A stretch of DNA of 64,000 nucleotides from Gemmatimonadota bacterium. GTDB lineage: Bacteria; Gemmatimonadota; Gemmatimonadetes; Longimicrobiales; Gaopeijiaceae. The DNA lies in contig JAJEBR010000024.1 of NCBI GenBank assembly GCA_022822445.1, positions 62,001 through 126,000 on the forward strand, read 5' to 3'. Positions 26,282-34,929 of the stretch are shown one piece after another (within the stretch, counting starts at the first letter, position 1; each line of letters opens with the position of its first letter). Made by a program: the position numbers and the translations under genes. Below the pieces are notes generated by a model, which worked only from the letters and a program-made list of their open reading frames with translations, was not told where the DNA came from and ran no database searches.

Positions 26282-27843
26282 GCGCACCCGCCGCCCCTCC
26301 GGATCGTCCGGTCATCGGGGCTGCCGCGTGGAGCGGTCGCCGCGCGACCTCCCGGGACATCATGGCGGGGCTCAGCGTCACCCTGCTCATCATCCCCCAG
26401 AGCATGGCCTACGCCGAACTGGCCGGCCTGCCGAGCGTACACGGGCTCTACGCCTCGGCGCTCCCGCTCCTCGCGGCCGGATTCTTTGCGTCCTGCCCCT
26501 ACCTGCAGACCGGCCCGGTCGCCCTCACCGCGCTGCTGACCCACGGCGCCCTCGTCACCATTGAAACGCCCGGCAGCGGCGAGTATGTGGGCGCGGCGGC
26601 GCTCCTGGCCCTCGTCGTGGGCGTCACCCGGCTGGCGATCTCGCTGGTGCACGCGGGCAAGGTGACCTACCTGATGTCGCAGCCCGTGGTGCGGGGCTTC
26701 ACCTCCGGCGCGGCCATCCTGATCCTGCTGTCGCAGTTCCCCTCCACCCTCGGACTAACCGCCGCCGGGGAGACCGGCCTGGTCGGCAACACGATCCGCG
26801 CCCTCTCCAGCCCGGGTTCCTGGAACCTGGCCGCCCTCGCGCTGACCGTCCTCACCGTCGTGATCACCTTGCAGGCGCGCCGGGTCCACCCACTCTTCCC
26901 GGGGGCGCTGTTCGCCGTGCTGGGAGGCGTGCTCTTCTCTCTATTCGCCGACTACCGGGGCCCGATCGTAGGAGACATACCCGGTTCGCTGCCCCCCATC
27001 AGCCTGGCGCTGCCATGGTCGCTTTTGCCCACGCTGGTCGTGCCCGGCGTGGTGATCGCACTGGTGGGCTTCGCCGAAACCACCGCCATCGCCCGCAGCT
27101 TCGCGACGCAGGACCGGGCGAAATGGAGCCCGGACCGCGAGTTCCTGGCCCAGGGGGCTGCGAACCTGGCCTCGGGAGTCTGCGGCGGCATGCCGGTCGA
27201 CGGATCGCTGTCCCGGAGCAGCCTCAACCACCTTTCGGGGGCGGGTACGGGCTGGTCCGGCGCCATCACCGGCGTCGCCGTCCTGATCTTCCTACCCTTT
27301 GCCGGCGTACTTTCGGCGTTGCCCAAGGCGGTGCTCGCGGGGGTGGTGATCGCCGCGGTGGGCGGACTGGTGCGCCCGCGGCTTCTGCTGAGCGTCTGGA
27401 CGCTCTCCAGGATCCAGGCGCTGGTGGTCTGGCTGACCCTGGCGCTCTGTCTGCTGCTGGCTCCAAGGATCGAGCAGGCTCTGCTGCTGGGGATCCTGGT
27501 CTCCCTGGCCATTCATGTGTGGAGGGAGCGCCGAGCCGGCTTCGACAGCCGGATGGAGGGCAACGTCCTGCACCTGGAGGTCAAGGGAACGCTCTGGTTC
27601 GCGTCGGCGCCAAGGCTTGAAGAGTCGCTGATGAGCCGCCTAACCGACGCCAGCGGTGTGTCCGAGGTCATCATCCACCTTGAAGGGCTCGGGCGCATCG
27701 ACCTCACCGGCGCCCTGGTCCTGAAACGCGTCGTCGAGGAGATCCGGTCGATGGGCATCCCCTCGTCGCTGAAGGGAGTCCCCCCTCAGGCGAGCGAACT
27801 CATCGACAACATCTTCGGAATGCCGTCGGAGACGCACCTGTAA
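26275..27843 (+). CDS. SulP family anion permease with STAS domain
   Basis: An inner-membrane anion transporter or channel, typically for sulfate, bicarbonate or similar. It shows the SulP start GLSVTLLIIPQSMAYAELAGLP, repeated membrane segments to about residue 410, and GFAETTAIARSFATQ. A C-terminal STAS domain (VLHLEVKGTLWFASAPRLEE to the end) follows. ATG 26275 has GAAGGAG upstream and overlaps the chaperone stop. Its place as the last gene of the molybdoenzyme operon suggests it moves that enzyme's oxyanion substrate or product; sulfate is the simplest guess. Confidence 0.93.
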   Translation: MVSAPAAPPDRPVIGAAAWSGRRATSRDIMAGLSVTLLIIPQSMAYAELAGLPSVHGLYASALPLLAAGFFASCPYLQTGPVALTALLTHGALVTIETPGSGEYVGAAALLALVVGVTRLAISLVHAGKVTYLMSQPVVRGFTSGAAILILLSQFPSTLGLTAAGETGLVGNTIRALSSPGSWNLAALALTVLTVVITLQARRVHPLFPGALFAVLGGVLFSLFADYRGPIVGDIPGSLPPISLALPWSLLPTLVVPGVVIALVGFAETTAIARSFATQDRAKWSPDREFLAQGAANLASGVCGGMPVDGSLSRSSLNHLSGAGTGWSGAITGVAVLIFLPFAGVLSALPKAVLAGVVIAAVGGLVRPRLLLSVWTLSRIQALVVWLTLALCLLLAPRIEQALLLGILVSLAIHVWRERRAGFDSRMEGNVLHLEVKGTLWFASAPRLEESLMSRLTDASGVSEVIIHLEGLGRIDLTGALVLKRVVEEIRSMGIPSSLKGVPPQASELIDNIFGMPSETHL

Positions 27844-27849
27844 GCACCG

Positions 27850-29181
27850 TCAGGACTTGCCGTCCCCCTCCTTGCCCTCCTCGGACACCGGCTGGGCCGG
27901 CCGCGCCGGAGTGATGAGCATCCGCACGGGACGCGTGGCCGAGGTAGTCCCCGTCCGCTCCTGGTACTCGCGCATGCGCTGGTCCCGCAGCAGCTGGTCG
28001 ACCGCGTCGATCAGCGCGCCGCCGCGCTTGTTCACGAAACGGATCACGCCCTCGTCGTCGATCACGTAGATCGTCGGCCATCCCTGCACGCCCCACTCGG
28101 TCGCGATCGGACCCTCGGCCGCCACCATATCGGCGTCCGGCTGGCTGTGGCCGTCCCACCAGGTCCGGTAGGCGAGCCCTTCGTCCACCTTGGCCTGCAC
28201 GATTGTCTCCAGTTTGGCGTCGCTGTTGACGCCGAGCAGGGCGACATCGTCTTCGTCGAAGATGTCGAGCATGGCGCGCTGGTAGGGGTATTCCCCACGG
28301 CAGGGGCCGCACCACTGACCTGAGAAGATCAGGGCGACGACCTTGCCGCGGTAATCCTCCAGCGCGAACTCGACGCCCTCGGTGTCCGTGCCCACGATGT
28401 TGGGCGCGACCCTGCCCGGGGTGAGGTTCTCGATCGTGAAGCGGTGCCGTGCGAGGGATGCGGCGGCATCCGGGTGCTCGGCCTCCAACTCGTCGAAGTA
28501 GGCGTCGATGCGCGCGGCCTGGTCCTCGTCGACCTGCCCCCGCTGCAGGCGGCCGGCGAAGCGCCTGAGCTCGGGTGTGCCTTCTCCCTCGATGTCGCGC
28601 GCGATCTCCGGGAGGTTGAGGATGGCGTCGAGGGTGCCCAGCAGTTCGTCCACCTGGGCGTCCGAAAACGGCCCACCGTTGTTGGGGTACCGGTCGGCGT
28701 CGCCGAACAGTTGCAGATCGAGGGTCAGCGGCGGGGCTTCGGGCCTGGACGCGGCGTAGGACGGGAGGAAATTCCTCCTGTATTCGATCGTCTCGTGGTG
28801 GTCGGGGTGCTTTTCGGCCACGTCGCCCAGGTACGACTCGATGCGCTCCATCTGCCCGGCGGTAACGTCTGCCAACGCCAGACGGCGCGTGAAGCTCCAG
28901 AGGTGGATATCCGCCTCCCGGTCGAAGTCGGCGAGCGTCTCCGGGGCGGTGAGCGCGTCGTCCAGTGCGGACATGAGCCCGTCGAAGCGCTCGTCGTCGA
29001 GTGGCCCGCCACCGGTCTCGAAGTCGCTTACGGGCGGAAACCAGGCCTTCTGGATGGCCATCGGGAAATCGGCGCCCGGCGCCGCCCCGTCCGCGCCCGA
29101 TCCTCCCACGCTGCCCGAAAGGACGAAGCCGATTCCGACTCCGACCACGATTGCTCCTGCCACCGCCAATGCCTGCCGCAT
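27850..29181 (-). CDS. Membrane-anchored TlpA-like thioredoxin with duplicated helical module (copy 1)
   Basis: A periplasmic thiol-disulfide protein held by an N-terminal membrane helix (residues 5-25). After a conserved WFPP come two homologous helical modules: residues about 57-140 (GGPLDDERFDGLM...EKHPDH) and 167-252 (GGPFSDAQVDELL...EAEHPDA). A TlpA/redoxin domain follows with active site WCGPC (Cys291, Cys294) and the cis-proline loop GWPTIYVI. The helical modules match no family I know. The C-terminal tail is charged. The ATG at 29181 has AAAGGAG upstream. It is the last gene of the array headed by split DsbD, which could keep the CGPC pair reduced. Confidence 0.82.
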   Translation of the reverse strand: MRQALAVAGAIVVGVGIGFVLSGSVGGSGADGAAPGADFPMAIQKAWFPPVSDFETGGGPLDDERFDGLMSALDDALTAPETLADFDREADIHLWSFTRRLALADVTAGQMERIESYLGDVAEKHPDHHETIEYRRNFLPSYAASRPEAPPLTLDLQLFGDADRYPNNGGPFSDAQVDELLGTLDAILNLPEIARDIEGEGTPELRRFAGRLQRGQVDEDQAARIDAYFDELEAEHPDAAASLARHRFTIENLTPGRVAPNIVGTDTEGVEFALEDYRGKVVALIFSGQWCGPCRGEYPYQRAMLDIFDEDDVALLGVNSDAKLETIVQAKVDEGLAYRTWWDGHSQPDADMVAAEGPIATEWGVQGWPTIYVIDDEGVIRFVNKRGGALIDAVDQLLRDQRMREYQERTGTTSATRPVRMLITPARPAQPVSEEGKEGDGKS

Positions 29182-29224
29182 CTGATGCTCCTTTGCTCGC
29201 TGGTGTCTGGCTCCCTGGGGGCCG

Positions 29225-30598
29225 TTACTCCTTCGACTTCGTCTTTGCGTCCTCGCCACCGCCGCCCTCCGGTTCGTCACCCTCGGTCTCACCGCCCTCG
29301 GCGTCGCCGGTCTCAGCTTCGTCAGCCTCTGCCGCCTCCGCATCGGCTGCCTCTGCCTCGGTCGCCTCGGCCTGTTCCCGGTACTCCTGCATCCGCTTGT
29401 CCATGACCAGCTGGTCCACGGCCGCGATCAGCTCGCCTCCGCGCTTGTTCACGTGACGGATCACGCCCTCACCGTCGATCACGTAGATCGTGGGCCAACC
29501 CGACACGTTCCACTCGGTGGCGATCGGTCCTTCCGCGGCGACCACGTCGGCGTCCGGCTGGCTGTGGCCGTCCCACCAGGTACGGTAGTGCAGCCGCTCC
29601 TCCTCCTTCGCGTCGACGATCGTCTGCAGTTCCGCGTCGCTGTTGACGCCCAGGAGCACGACGTCCTCCTCGTCGAAGATCTCCAGCATTCCGCGCTGGT
29701 AGGGGTACTCCCCCCGGCAGGGCCCGCACCACTGCCCGGAGAAGACCAGCGCGACGATCTTGCCCCGGTAGTCCTCGAGCGCGAACTCGACCCCCTCGGT
29801 GTCGGTGCCCACGATGTTGGGCGCCACCTTCCCCAGCGTGAGGTTCTCGATCAGGAAGCGCTGCTGGGCGAGGAATTCGCCGGCGTCGGGGTTCTCCGCC
29901 TCCAGTTCGTCCAGGTAGGCCGTGATGCGCCCTGTCTGCTCCTCGGTCGTGCTGCCCATCTGCAGGCGGTTGCCGAAACGCCAGAAGGCGATCGAGGTCT
30001 CGTCCTCGAGTCTGCCGGCCGCTTCGGGGAGGTTCACGAGGGCATCGAGCGCGGTGAGCAGCTGGTCGACCTGGTAGTCCTCGAAGGGCTCGCCCTCGCT
30101 CGGCATGTTCTCCATGTCGGGGAAGATCGTCAGGTTGCCGCCGAAGCCCGGCATGCGCGGCATCGGATCGGCGTAGCTGCCGAGCAGGCTCTTGTTCCTG
30201 TCGATGACCTGCCTGTTGTCCGGGTGCTTCTCGGCCAGCCCGTCCAGGTAGGCCTCGGCGTGCAGCTTCTGTTCTTCGCTCACCTCCGGCACGGCGAGTC
30301 GGCGGACGAAGTTCCAGAGATGGAGGTCCGCCTCGGCATCGAAGTCCGCCAGGGTCTCTTCGGCCGTCATCGCCTCTTCGAGCGCGAGCATGAGCTCATC
30401 GAAGTTCTTGTCGGAGAGCGGTTCGCCCTCGTTGTCGTACTGCTCCGCCGGCGGGAACCAGAGCTTCGCCGCCGCCGCCGGGATGTCGGGCTCCCACGCC
30501 GGGGCCTCGTCGCCCGGAGCCCCGATGCTCCCGGCGAGAACCACTCCCAGTCCGAATGAAACGACGATGGCGCCCACGATTGCCAGTGGCTTGCGCAT
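29225..30598 (-). CDS. Membrane-anchored TlpA-like thioredoxin with duplicated helical module (copy 2)
   Basis: A close paralogue of copy 1 with 457 residues: membrane anchor MRKPLAIVGAIVVSFGLGVV, WFPP, two helical modules (about 57-140 and 168-250), then a TlpA domain with WCGPC at Cys291/Cys294, the same positions as in copy 1. Compared with its neighbours it has a long acidic C-terminal tail (about 50 residues, mostly Glu/Ala/Asp), which may bind metals or partners. AGGAGG precedes the ATG. It lies 43 bases upstream of copy 1 and 82 bases downstream of copy 3. Confidence 0.82.
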   Translation of the reverse strand: MRKPLAIVGAIVVSFGLGVVLAGSIGAPGDEAPAWEPDIPAAAAKLWFPPAEQYDNEGEPLSDKNFDELMLALEEAMTAEETLADFDAEADLHLWNFVRRLAVPEVSEEQKLHAEAYLDGLAEKHPDNRQVIDRNKSLLGSYADPMPRMPGFGGNLTIFPDMENMPSEGEPFEDYQVDQLLTALDALVNLPEAAGRLEDETSIAFWRFGNRLQMGSTTEEQTGRITAYLDELEAENPDAGEFLAQQRFLIENLTLGKVAPNIVGTDTEGVEFALEDYRGKIVALVFSGQWCGPCRGEYPYQRGMLEIFDEEDVVLLGVNSDAELQTIVDAKEEERLHYRTWWDGHSQPDADVVAAEGPIATEWNVSGWPTIYVIDGEGVIRHVNKRGGELIAAVDQLVMDKRMQEYREQAEATEAEAADAEAAEADEAETGDAEGGETEGDEPEGGGGEDAKTKSKE

Positions 30599-30680
30599 TT
30601 CTGCCTCCTTGATGTGCTGCCCGTTATCCTGTCGCGGCGCCGTCACCGTCGCCGCCCGGGTCATTCTTCCTGTTCTTCCC

Positions 30681-31976
30681 TCAGCTTGTCTTCCTGGCCG
30701 GTTGGGGTCGGCTCGCGGGTATCACGATTCCCCGGGGGGTGCTGTCGAAGTTGCGCATGCGCATCTCGGTGTGGAGCTCGTCGAGCGCGGCGATGAAGCT
30801 GCCTCCGCGCCTGCTCACGTAGCGGATCACGCCCTCGTCGTCGAGGATGTAGATCGTCGGCCAGCCGGTCACGTTCCATGCCGTGGCGATCGGTCCCTCG
30901 GCGGCTACCACGTCGGCGTCGGGCTGGCTGTGACCGTCCCACCAGGTGCGGTAGGGCAGGTTCTCGTCGATCTTGGCCTGGCGGGCCGTTTCGAGCTCCG
31001 CGTCGCTGTTGATCCCGAGCAGGACGATCGGCCGGTCGCCGTAGTTCTCGAGCACGAACCGGTGGTACGGGTACTCGGCCCGGCACGGCCCGCACCACTG
31101 TCCGGTGAAGATCAGCGCCACGATGTTGCCGCGGTATTCCTCCAGCGAGAACTCGACGCCGTCGGTGTCCTTGCCGGTGATGTTGGGCGCGACGTTGCCG
31201 GGGATCAGGTTCGTGGCGACGAACATGTGCTGGTCGATCATCTCCGCGGCGTCGGGGTGCTCGGCCTTGAGACCCTCGTAGAAGGCCCCCACCCGCTCGA
31301 CCTGCTCCGGCGTTAGCCGTCCCTGCTGCAGCCGGTTGCCGAAGCGCCAGAAGTGCGTGCCCGCCTCGCTCTCGAAGTTGGCCAGCGTCTCCGGGATGTT
31401 CACGGCCGCGCCGATGCGGGCCAGCATGTCGTCGATCTGCGCGTCCCGGAAGAAGTCTCCTCCCGTGTCGTACTGGTCGGCGTCGCCGAAGATCAGCAGC
31501 GAGTTGGAGAGCGACGGCAGCGACTGCATCGGGTTCGAGTAGCCGTCGATCAGTCGGCCTCGCTGCTCGATGATCCGGCTGTGACCGGGATGCGCCTCGG
31601 CGAGCGCCGTGAAGCGCGCCTGGATCCGTTCCTTCTGCTCGTCGCTGACCTGGGAAGGGGCCAGGCGGCGAAGGAAGTTCCAGAGGTGGACCTCGGCCTC
31701 GCGGTCGAAGTCGATCAGCGTCTCCTCGGCGGCCATCGCCTCGTCGAGCGCGGTCATCAGCGCCTCGAACTTCTCGTCCGGCAGCGTCTCGCCGTCGGTT
31801 TCATAGTCGCTGACCGGCGGGAACCACGCCTTCTGGGCGGCGACGGGGAGCGCCCAGGGCGGATCTGCCGTTGCCACATCTCCCGCGCCCGACCAGCCGA
31901 AGACGCCGGGGGCGACAATCCCGACCAGGAATGCCACGACGATCGCGCCGGTGACTGCCACTGCTGACTTTTTCAT
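30681..31976 (-). CDS. Membrane-anchored TlpA-like thioredoxin with duplicated helical module (copy 3)
   Basis: A 431-residue paralogue with anchor helix (MKKSAVAVTGAIVVAFLVGI), WFPPVSDYE, two helical modules and a TlpA domain with WCGPCRAEYPY (Cys295, Cys298). The redoxin part shares YRTWWDGHSQPDADVVAAEG with copies 1 and 2, a stretch that could contact a partner. It is the first redoxin after the split dsbD genes (67-base gap), so electrons could pass from DsbD to it. Confidence 0.82.
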   Translation of the reverse strand: MKKSAVAVTGAIVVAFLVGIVAPGVFGWSGAGDVATADPPWALPVAAQKAWFPPVSDYETDGETLPDEKFEALMTALDEAMAAEETLIDFDREAEVHLWNFLRRLAPSQVSDEQKERIQARFTALAEAHPGHSRIIEQRGRLIDGYSNPMQSLPSLSNSLLIFGDADQYDTGGDFFRDAQIDDMLARIGAAVNIPETLANFESEAGTHFWRFGNRLQQGRLTPEQVERVGAFYEGLKAEHPDAAEMIDQHMFVATNLIPGNVAPNITGKDTDGVEFSLEEYRGNIVALIFTGQWCGPCRAEYPYHRFVLENYGDRPIVLLGINSDAELETARQAKIDENLPYRTWWDGHSQPDADVVAAEGPIATAWNVTGWPTIYILDDEGVIRYVSRRGGSFIAALDELHTEMRMRNFDSTPRGIVIPASRPQPARKTS

Positions 31977-32043
31977 CGAACTCTCTTTCCGTTGACCCGG
32001 CGGGCATCATCGACCCGGCGCGGGGACTGCACTCCGGGGCCTC

Positions 32044-33435
32044 CTACAGCGCCGCCTTCAGAAATTCCAGGAATTCCTCGCGGTCGCGCGTGAGGCCCAG
32101 GAACGTCGATATCGTGTTGCCTTCGCCGTCCAGGACGGCGTAGAGGGGAAGCGCGATGGTGCCGAACGTCTCCCGCTGGTAGTCCATCTGGTCTTCGTAG
32201 ACCTCGCCTTCGCCGTCGGTGAAGAGGCGGGCAAGCACGAAACGCTCAAGCTGCTCGGCCACTTCGGGGACCGTGAACATGTTCGACTCCATCCAGCGGC
32301 AGTTGGTGCAGGTGTAGCCGGTGAAGTCGATGAAGACGCGGTTGCCGCCTTCGCGCGCGGCTGCGAGCGCCCCGTCGAGATCGTTGGTGTACCAGCGGAA
32401 GCCTTCGTGTTCCTCGCCGCGCTGCGCCATCGCCAGGGCCCCGGCCGGGGTGTCCTCGAAGCGGGGCGGCAGGAAGGGCTCGACTTCGCCGAGCGGGCGG
32501 CCGTCGAGGCCGAGGCCGAGCCAGGTGCCGAAGACGGCGAACCCGACCGCGAGGGTGGCGCCGACGGGGTGGGGAAGCCACGCGAGAATCGACGCGCGGG
32601 CGGGGGCCGCTCCGGTGGGCGCGGGGGTGGCGTCGGCCGACGCGCCGGTGCGCGCGGACCCGAGGGGCAGGTGTCTGCCGAGGAGGTAGAGCGCGATCAC
32701 CCCGCAGATGACCGCCCAGGAGGCGAGGACCACCTGCCGGGAGAAGATGCCCCAGCCCATCACCAGGTCCGCGTTCGAGACGAACTTGAGCGCCGCGCCG
32801 AGTTCGATCAGGCCGATCACGATCTTGACCGACTTCAGCCAGCCCCCGGAGCGCGGCAGCTTCGCCAGGACGGTGGGCGCGAGGGCCAGGAAGAAGAACG
32901 GCACCGCGAAGGTCGTCGAGAAGAGCAGGAGGCCCACGACGGGCTGCTGCCACTGTCCCTGCGAAGCGAGGACGAGGAGCGTGCCGACGAAGGGGGCCGT
33001 GCAGGTGAAGGTGGTGACCGCGAAGGTGGCGCCCATGAGCACCGATCCCACCGCGCCGGTCGAAGCGCGGTCACGGGTGGCGCCGTCCAGGCGCGTGAGG
33101 ATCCCCGACGGGATCCGGATCTCGTAGAGGCCGAAGAAGTTGAGCGCGAAGGCGACGAACATCGCCGCGATCGCGAGGTTCACCCAGGGACTGGCCGCAA
33201 AGCGACTCATCCCGGCGGCGCCGACCAGCACCGAGGTGGCAAGCCCCACCAGCGTGAAGGTGCCGATGATCCCGCCACCGAAGAGCAGCGCATTCTTGAG
33301 CGCGGCCCTGCGGCCTCCGCCCCCGTGTTTCGCGAAGTAGGAAGCCGTGATGGGGATCATCGGGAAGACGCAGGGCGTGATGAGCGCGAACGCCCCGGCG
33401 GAGATGGCGAGCCAGAAGAAGGCGCCGTCGATCAT
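32044..33435 (-). CDS. dsbD: Thiol:disulfide interchange protein DsbD, membrane and gamma domains
   Basis: It carries electrons from cytoplasmic thioredoxin across the inner membrane to periplasmic thiol proteins. About eight membrane helices include the redox cysteines in ITPCVFPMIP and TTFTCTAPFVG. The C-terminal periplasmic thioredoxin domain has FTGYTCTNCRWME (CxxC, about residues 360-372). The N-terminal alpha domain is encoded separately just upstream with a 4-base gap, so this is a split DsbD. The gene heads the redoxin array, which suggests the TlpA-like proteins are its clients. Confidence 0.92.
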   Translation of the reverse strand: MIDGAFFWLAISAGAFALITPCVFPMIPITASYFAKHGGGGRRAALKNALLFGGGIIGTFTLVGLATSVLVGAAGMSRFAASPWVNLAIAAMFVAFALNFFGLYEIRIPSGILTRLDGATRDRASTGAVGSVLMGATFAVTTFTCTAPFVGTLLVLASQGQWQQPVVGLLLFSTTFAVPFFFLALAPTVLAKLPRSGGWLKSVKIVIGLIELGAALKFVSNADLVMGWGIFSRQVVLASWAVICGVIALYLLGRHLPLGSARTGASADATPAPTGAAPARASILAWLPHPVGATLAVGFAVFGTWLGLGLDGRPLGEVEPFLPPRFEDTPAGALAMAQRGEEHEGFRWYTNDLDGALAAAREGGNRVFIDFTGYTCTNCRWMESNMFTVPEVAEQLERFVLARLFTDGEGEVYEDQMDYQRETFGTIALPLYAVLDGEGNTISTFLGLTRDREEFLEFLKAAL

Positions 33436-33439
33436 CGCG

Positions 33440-34078
33440 TCAGCCTTCCGTCGCCGGGGTGATCGTCACGGGGAGTGCGATCCTCTCGGTCTGCGCCGGC
33501 AGGCAGACCTGGTTCGTGCAGGCCTGGTACCGCGCGCGGACGTGGATCTCCTTGACGTCGGAACCGGCGTCGGCCGCCACCTGCACCGGGAGCTCGTAGG
33601 CGACGCTGCCCTCGTGCATCTCGACCTCCATCGAGAAGTTCTGGTCGAACTTGACCGTCGGCTTCGTGCCCTTGACGTCGCCGGCCTGTGTGAACGGCTG
33701 GTCGGCGGCGAGCGAGATCCTGCTCGGCACCGGGCCGCCCTCGCCCTGCGTGATCGAGTAGATGTACCACCCGGGATCGATCGTCGCCCTCACGCCCACG
33801 GTGACTTTCCCCCCCGCCACGAGGCTCTCCTCGTCGATCTCCGCCGTCCAGTGGACCGGATCCTGGGACATGCCGCCGGGGCCGGGTGCTGCGCGGCTCG
33901 GGGATCCCGAAGCGGACGCCCCCGACGCGGACGACTCCGACGCGGATTGCGACGAGAGGGAACCCGCGGCAGCCTCCGAGTCGGGCGACCCGCAGGCAAG
34001 CGTTCCCGCGACCAGCGCCGCAGAACCCGCGACCACCAGCGCAAGCATCATCGTTGATATTCTTTTCGACATATTCAT
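33440..34078 (-). CDS. DsbD alpha-domain lipoprotein
   Basis: The separate periplasmic N-terminal domain of DsbD. A lipoprotein signal ends in GTLACGS (lipobox cysteine near residue 29), then a Ser/Ala-rich linker and the Ig-like alpha domain. The redox cysteine pair lies in YQACTNQVCLPAQT, matching the alpha-domain pattern YQGC...C.P. It should receive electrons from the gamma domain and pass them to client proteins. It is the first gene of the probable dsbD-redoxin operon; a 9-bp inverted repeat lies just upstream. Confidence 0.85.
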   Translation of the reverse strand: MNMSKRISTMMLALVVAGSAALVAGTLACGSPDSEAAAGSLSSQSASESSASGASASGSPSRAAPGPGGMSQDPVHWTAEIDEESLVAGGKVTVGVRATIDPGWYIYSITQGEGGPVPSRISLAADQPFTQAGDVKGTKPTVKFDQNFSMEVEMHEGSVAYELPVQVAADAGSDVKEIHVRARYQACTNQVCLPAQTERIALPVTITPATEG

Positions 34079-34099
34079 CTCCCGGTTATGTTGTATTCG

Positions 34100-34122
34100 A
34101 TATTTTCGGGTTGCGAAAATAT
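34100..34122. promoter_or_regulatory. Inverted repeat upstream of the dsbD operon
   Basis: ATATTTTCG (34100-34108) and CGAAAATAT (34114-34122) form a perfect 9-bp dyad around five bases, 22 bp upstream of the dsbD alpha start. The surrounding 75 bp are strongly AT-rich, with a TATATG-like stretch. This is a candidate operator plus promoter controlling the redoxin array. The regulator is unknown. Confidence 0.55.
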
Positions 34123-34153
34123 ACTATTGTATATGACTGACGCCGGCCACTAC

Positions 34154-34675
34154 TCAATTCCGAACCTCTTCAACTCCTCCCGAATCATCGGGAACCTTCC
34201 GCGTGAATCCGTCTTCCATTCGGGCGGTAGTACAGTAGGTGGGCGATTCGTTTCCGTACCTGATGCTCCATTTCGTCTCGCCGTCCGACGCGATGACCTG
34301 CTTGCTATCGGAGCGCCTGCGGATGGGCGTCGGGTCGTCCTGGCTGGTCGGTCCCTCGTAGGAGAAGGAACTGCTGCTGGTGATCCGGAAGAGATTGGGG
34401 CGAGCGAGCCGCAACTCGGTAAGCTCCGTCCGGTCGACAACGTCGGAAGACGACTTCATCTCGGAGGTGGCATGGAGTGACCGGCTCTCGGCGAAGGCCG
34501 CGTCGCTGGCCTCGAGGACCGTGATCGCTCGCGAGTCGATGAGCGGATCGCCCGGCTCGCCGCTGCCGGACATGGGGTTGTCGCCGGCGTAGCCAAGTCC
34601 CAGGGCAAGCGTGACGGCCGCCAGAGCCAGAGCCGGAATCATGCTTCGGTTCGTTTTGCGGGCGGATTCGGACAT
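34154..34675 (-). CDS. DUF2092/LolA-like exported protein, short
   Basis: A 173-residue exported protein with an N-terminal hydrophobic signal (MIPALALAAVTLALGLGYAG). The mature part has DAAFAESRSLHATSEMKSS and LARPNLFRITSSSSFSYEG, resembling DUF2092-type beta proteins related to the LolA/LolB fold, which sense or carry lipid-like ligands. It ends earlier than usual for that family, so the C-terminus may be truncated. Such proteins occur beside redoxins in other bacteria (from memory, unverified). It lies upstream of dsbD alpha on the same strand with 75 bases between. Confidence 0.55.
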   Translation of the reverse strand: MSESARKTNRSMIPALALAAVTLALGLGYAGDNPMSGSGEPGDPLIDSRAITVLEASDAAFAESRSLHATSEMKSSSDVVDRTELTELRLARPNLFRITSSSSFSYEGPTSQDDPTPIRRRSDSKQVIASDGETKWSIRYGNESPTYCTTARMEDGFTRKVPDDSGGVEEVRN

Positions 34676-34792
34676 GTCGACTGCTCCATCGCACGGGTGC
34701 CGCGCGGGTCTTCATGATGCGCCGTGTGGGCACCTGGTGGCCGGCCGGAACATGCCCAGCGGACACGCGCAGGCCCGGCGTGTTTTGCCAAC

Positions 34793-34822
34793 ACAATAGC
34801 GCGTTTTCATGCGGCGAAGCAA
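34793..34822 (-). promoter_or_regulatory. Possible sigma-70 promoter for the DUF2092-like gene
   Basis: On the minus strand, TTGCTT (34822-34817) and TATTGT (34798-34793) are separated by 18 bp. They lie about 120 bp upstream of the short exported protein. The 254-bp gap also contains two copies of a CCCGAGCGCAACC-type direct repeat. This is a weak match. Confidence 0.25.
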
Positions 34823-34929
34823 CAACCACCCGAACGCCCGAGCGCAACCGCCCGCGGCAAATGCCCGAGGCACACGACCCGAGCGCAACCCCCAAGCGCC
34901 CGGCATACCTGGCAGGGCAGGGGCTGCTC

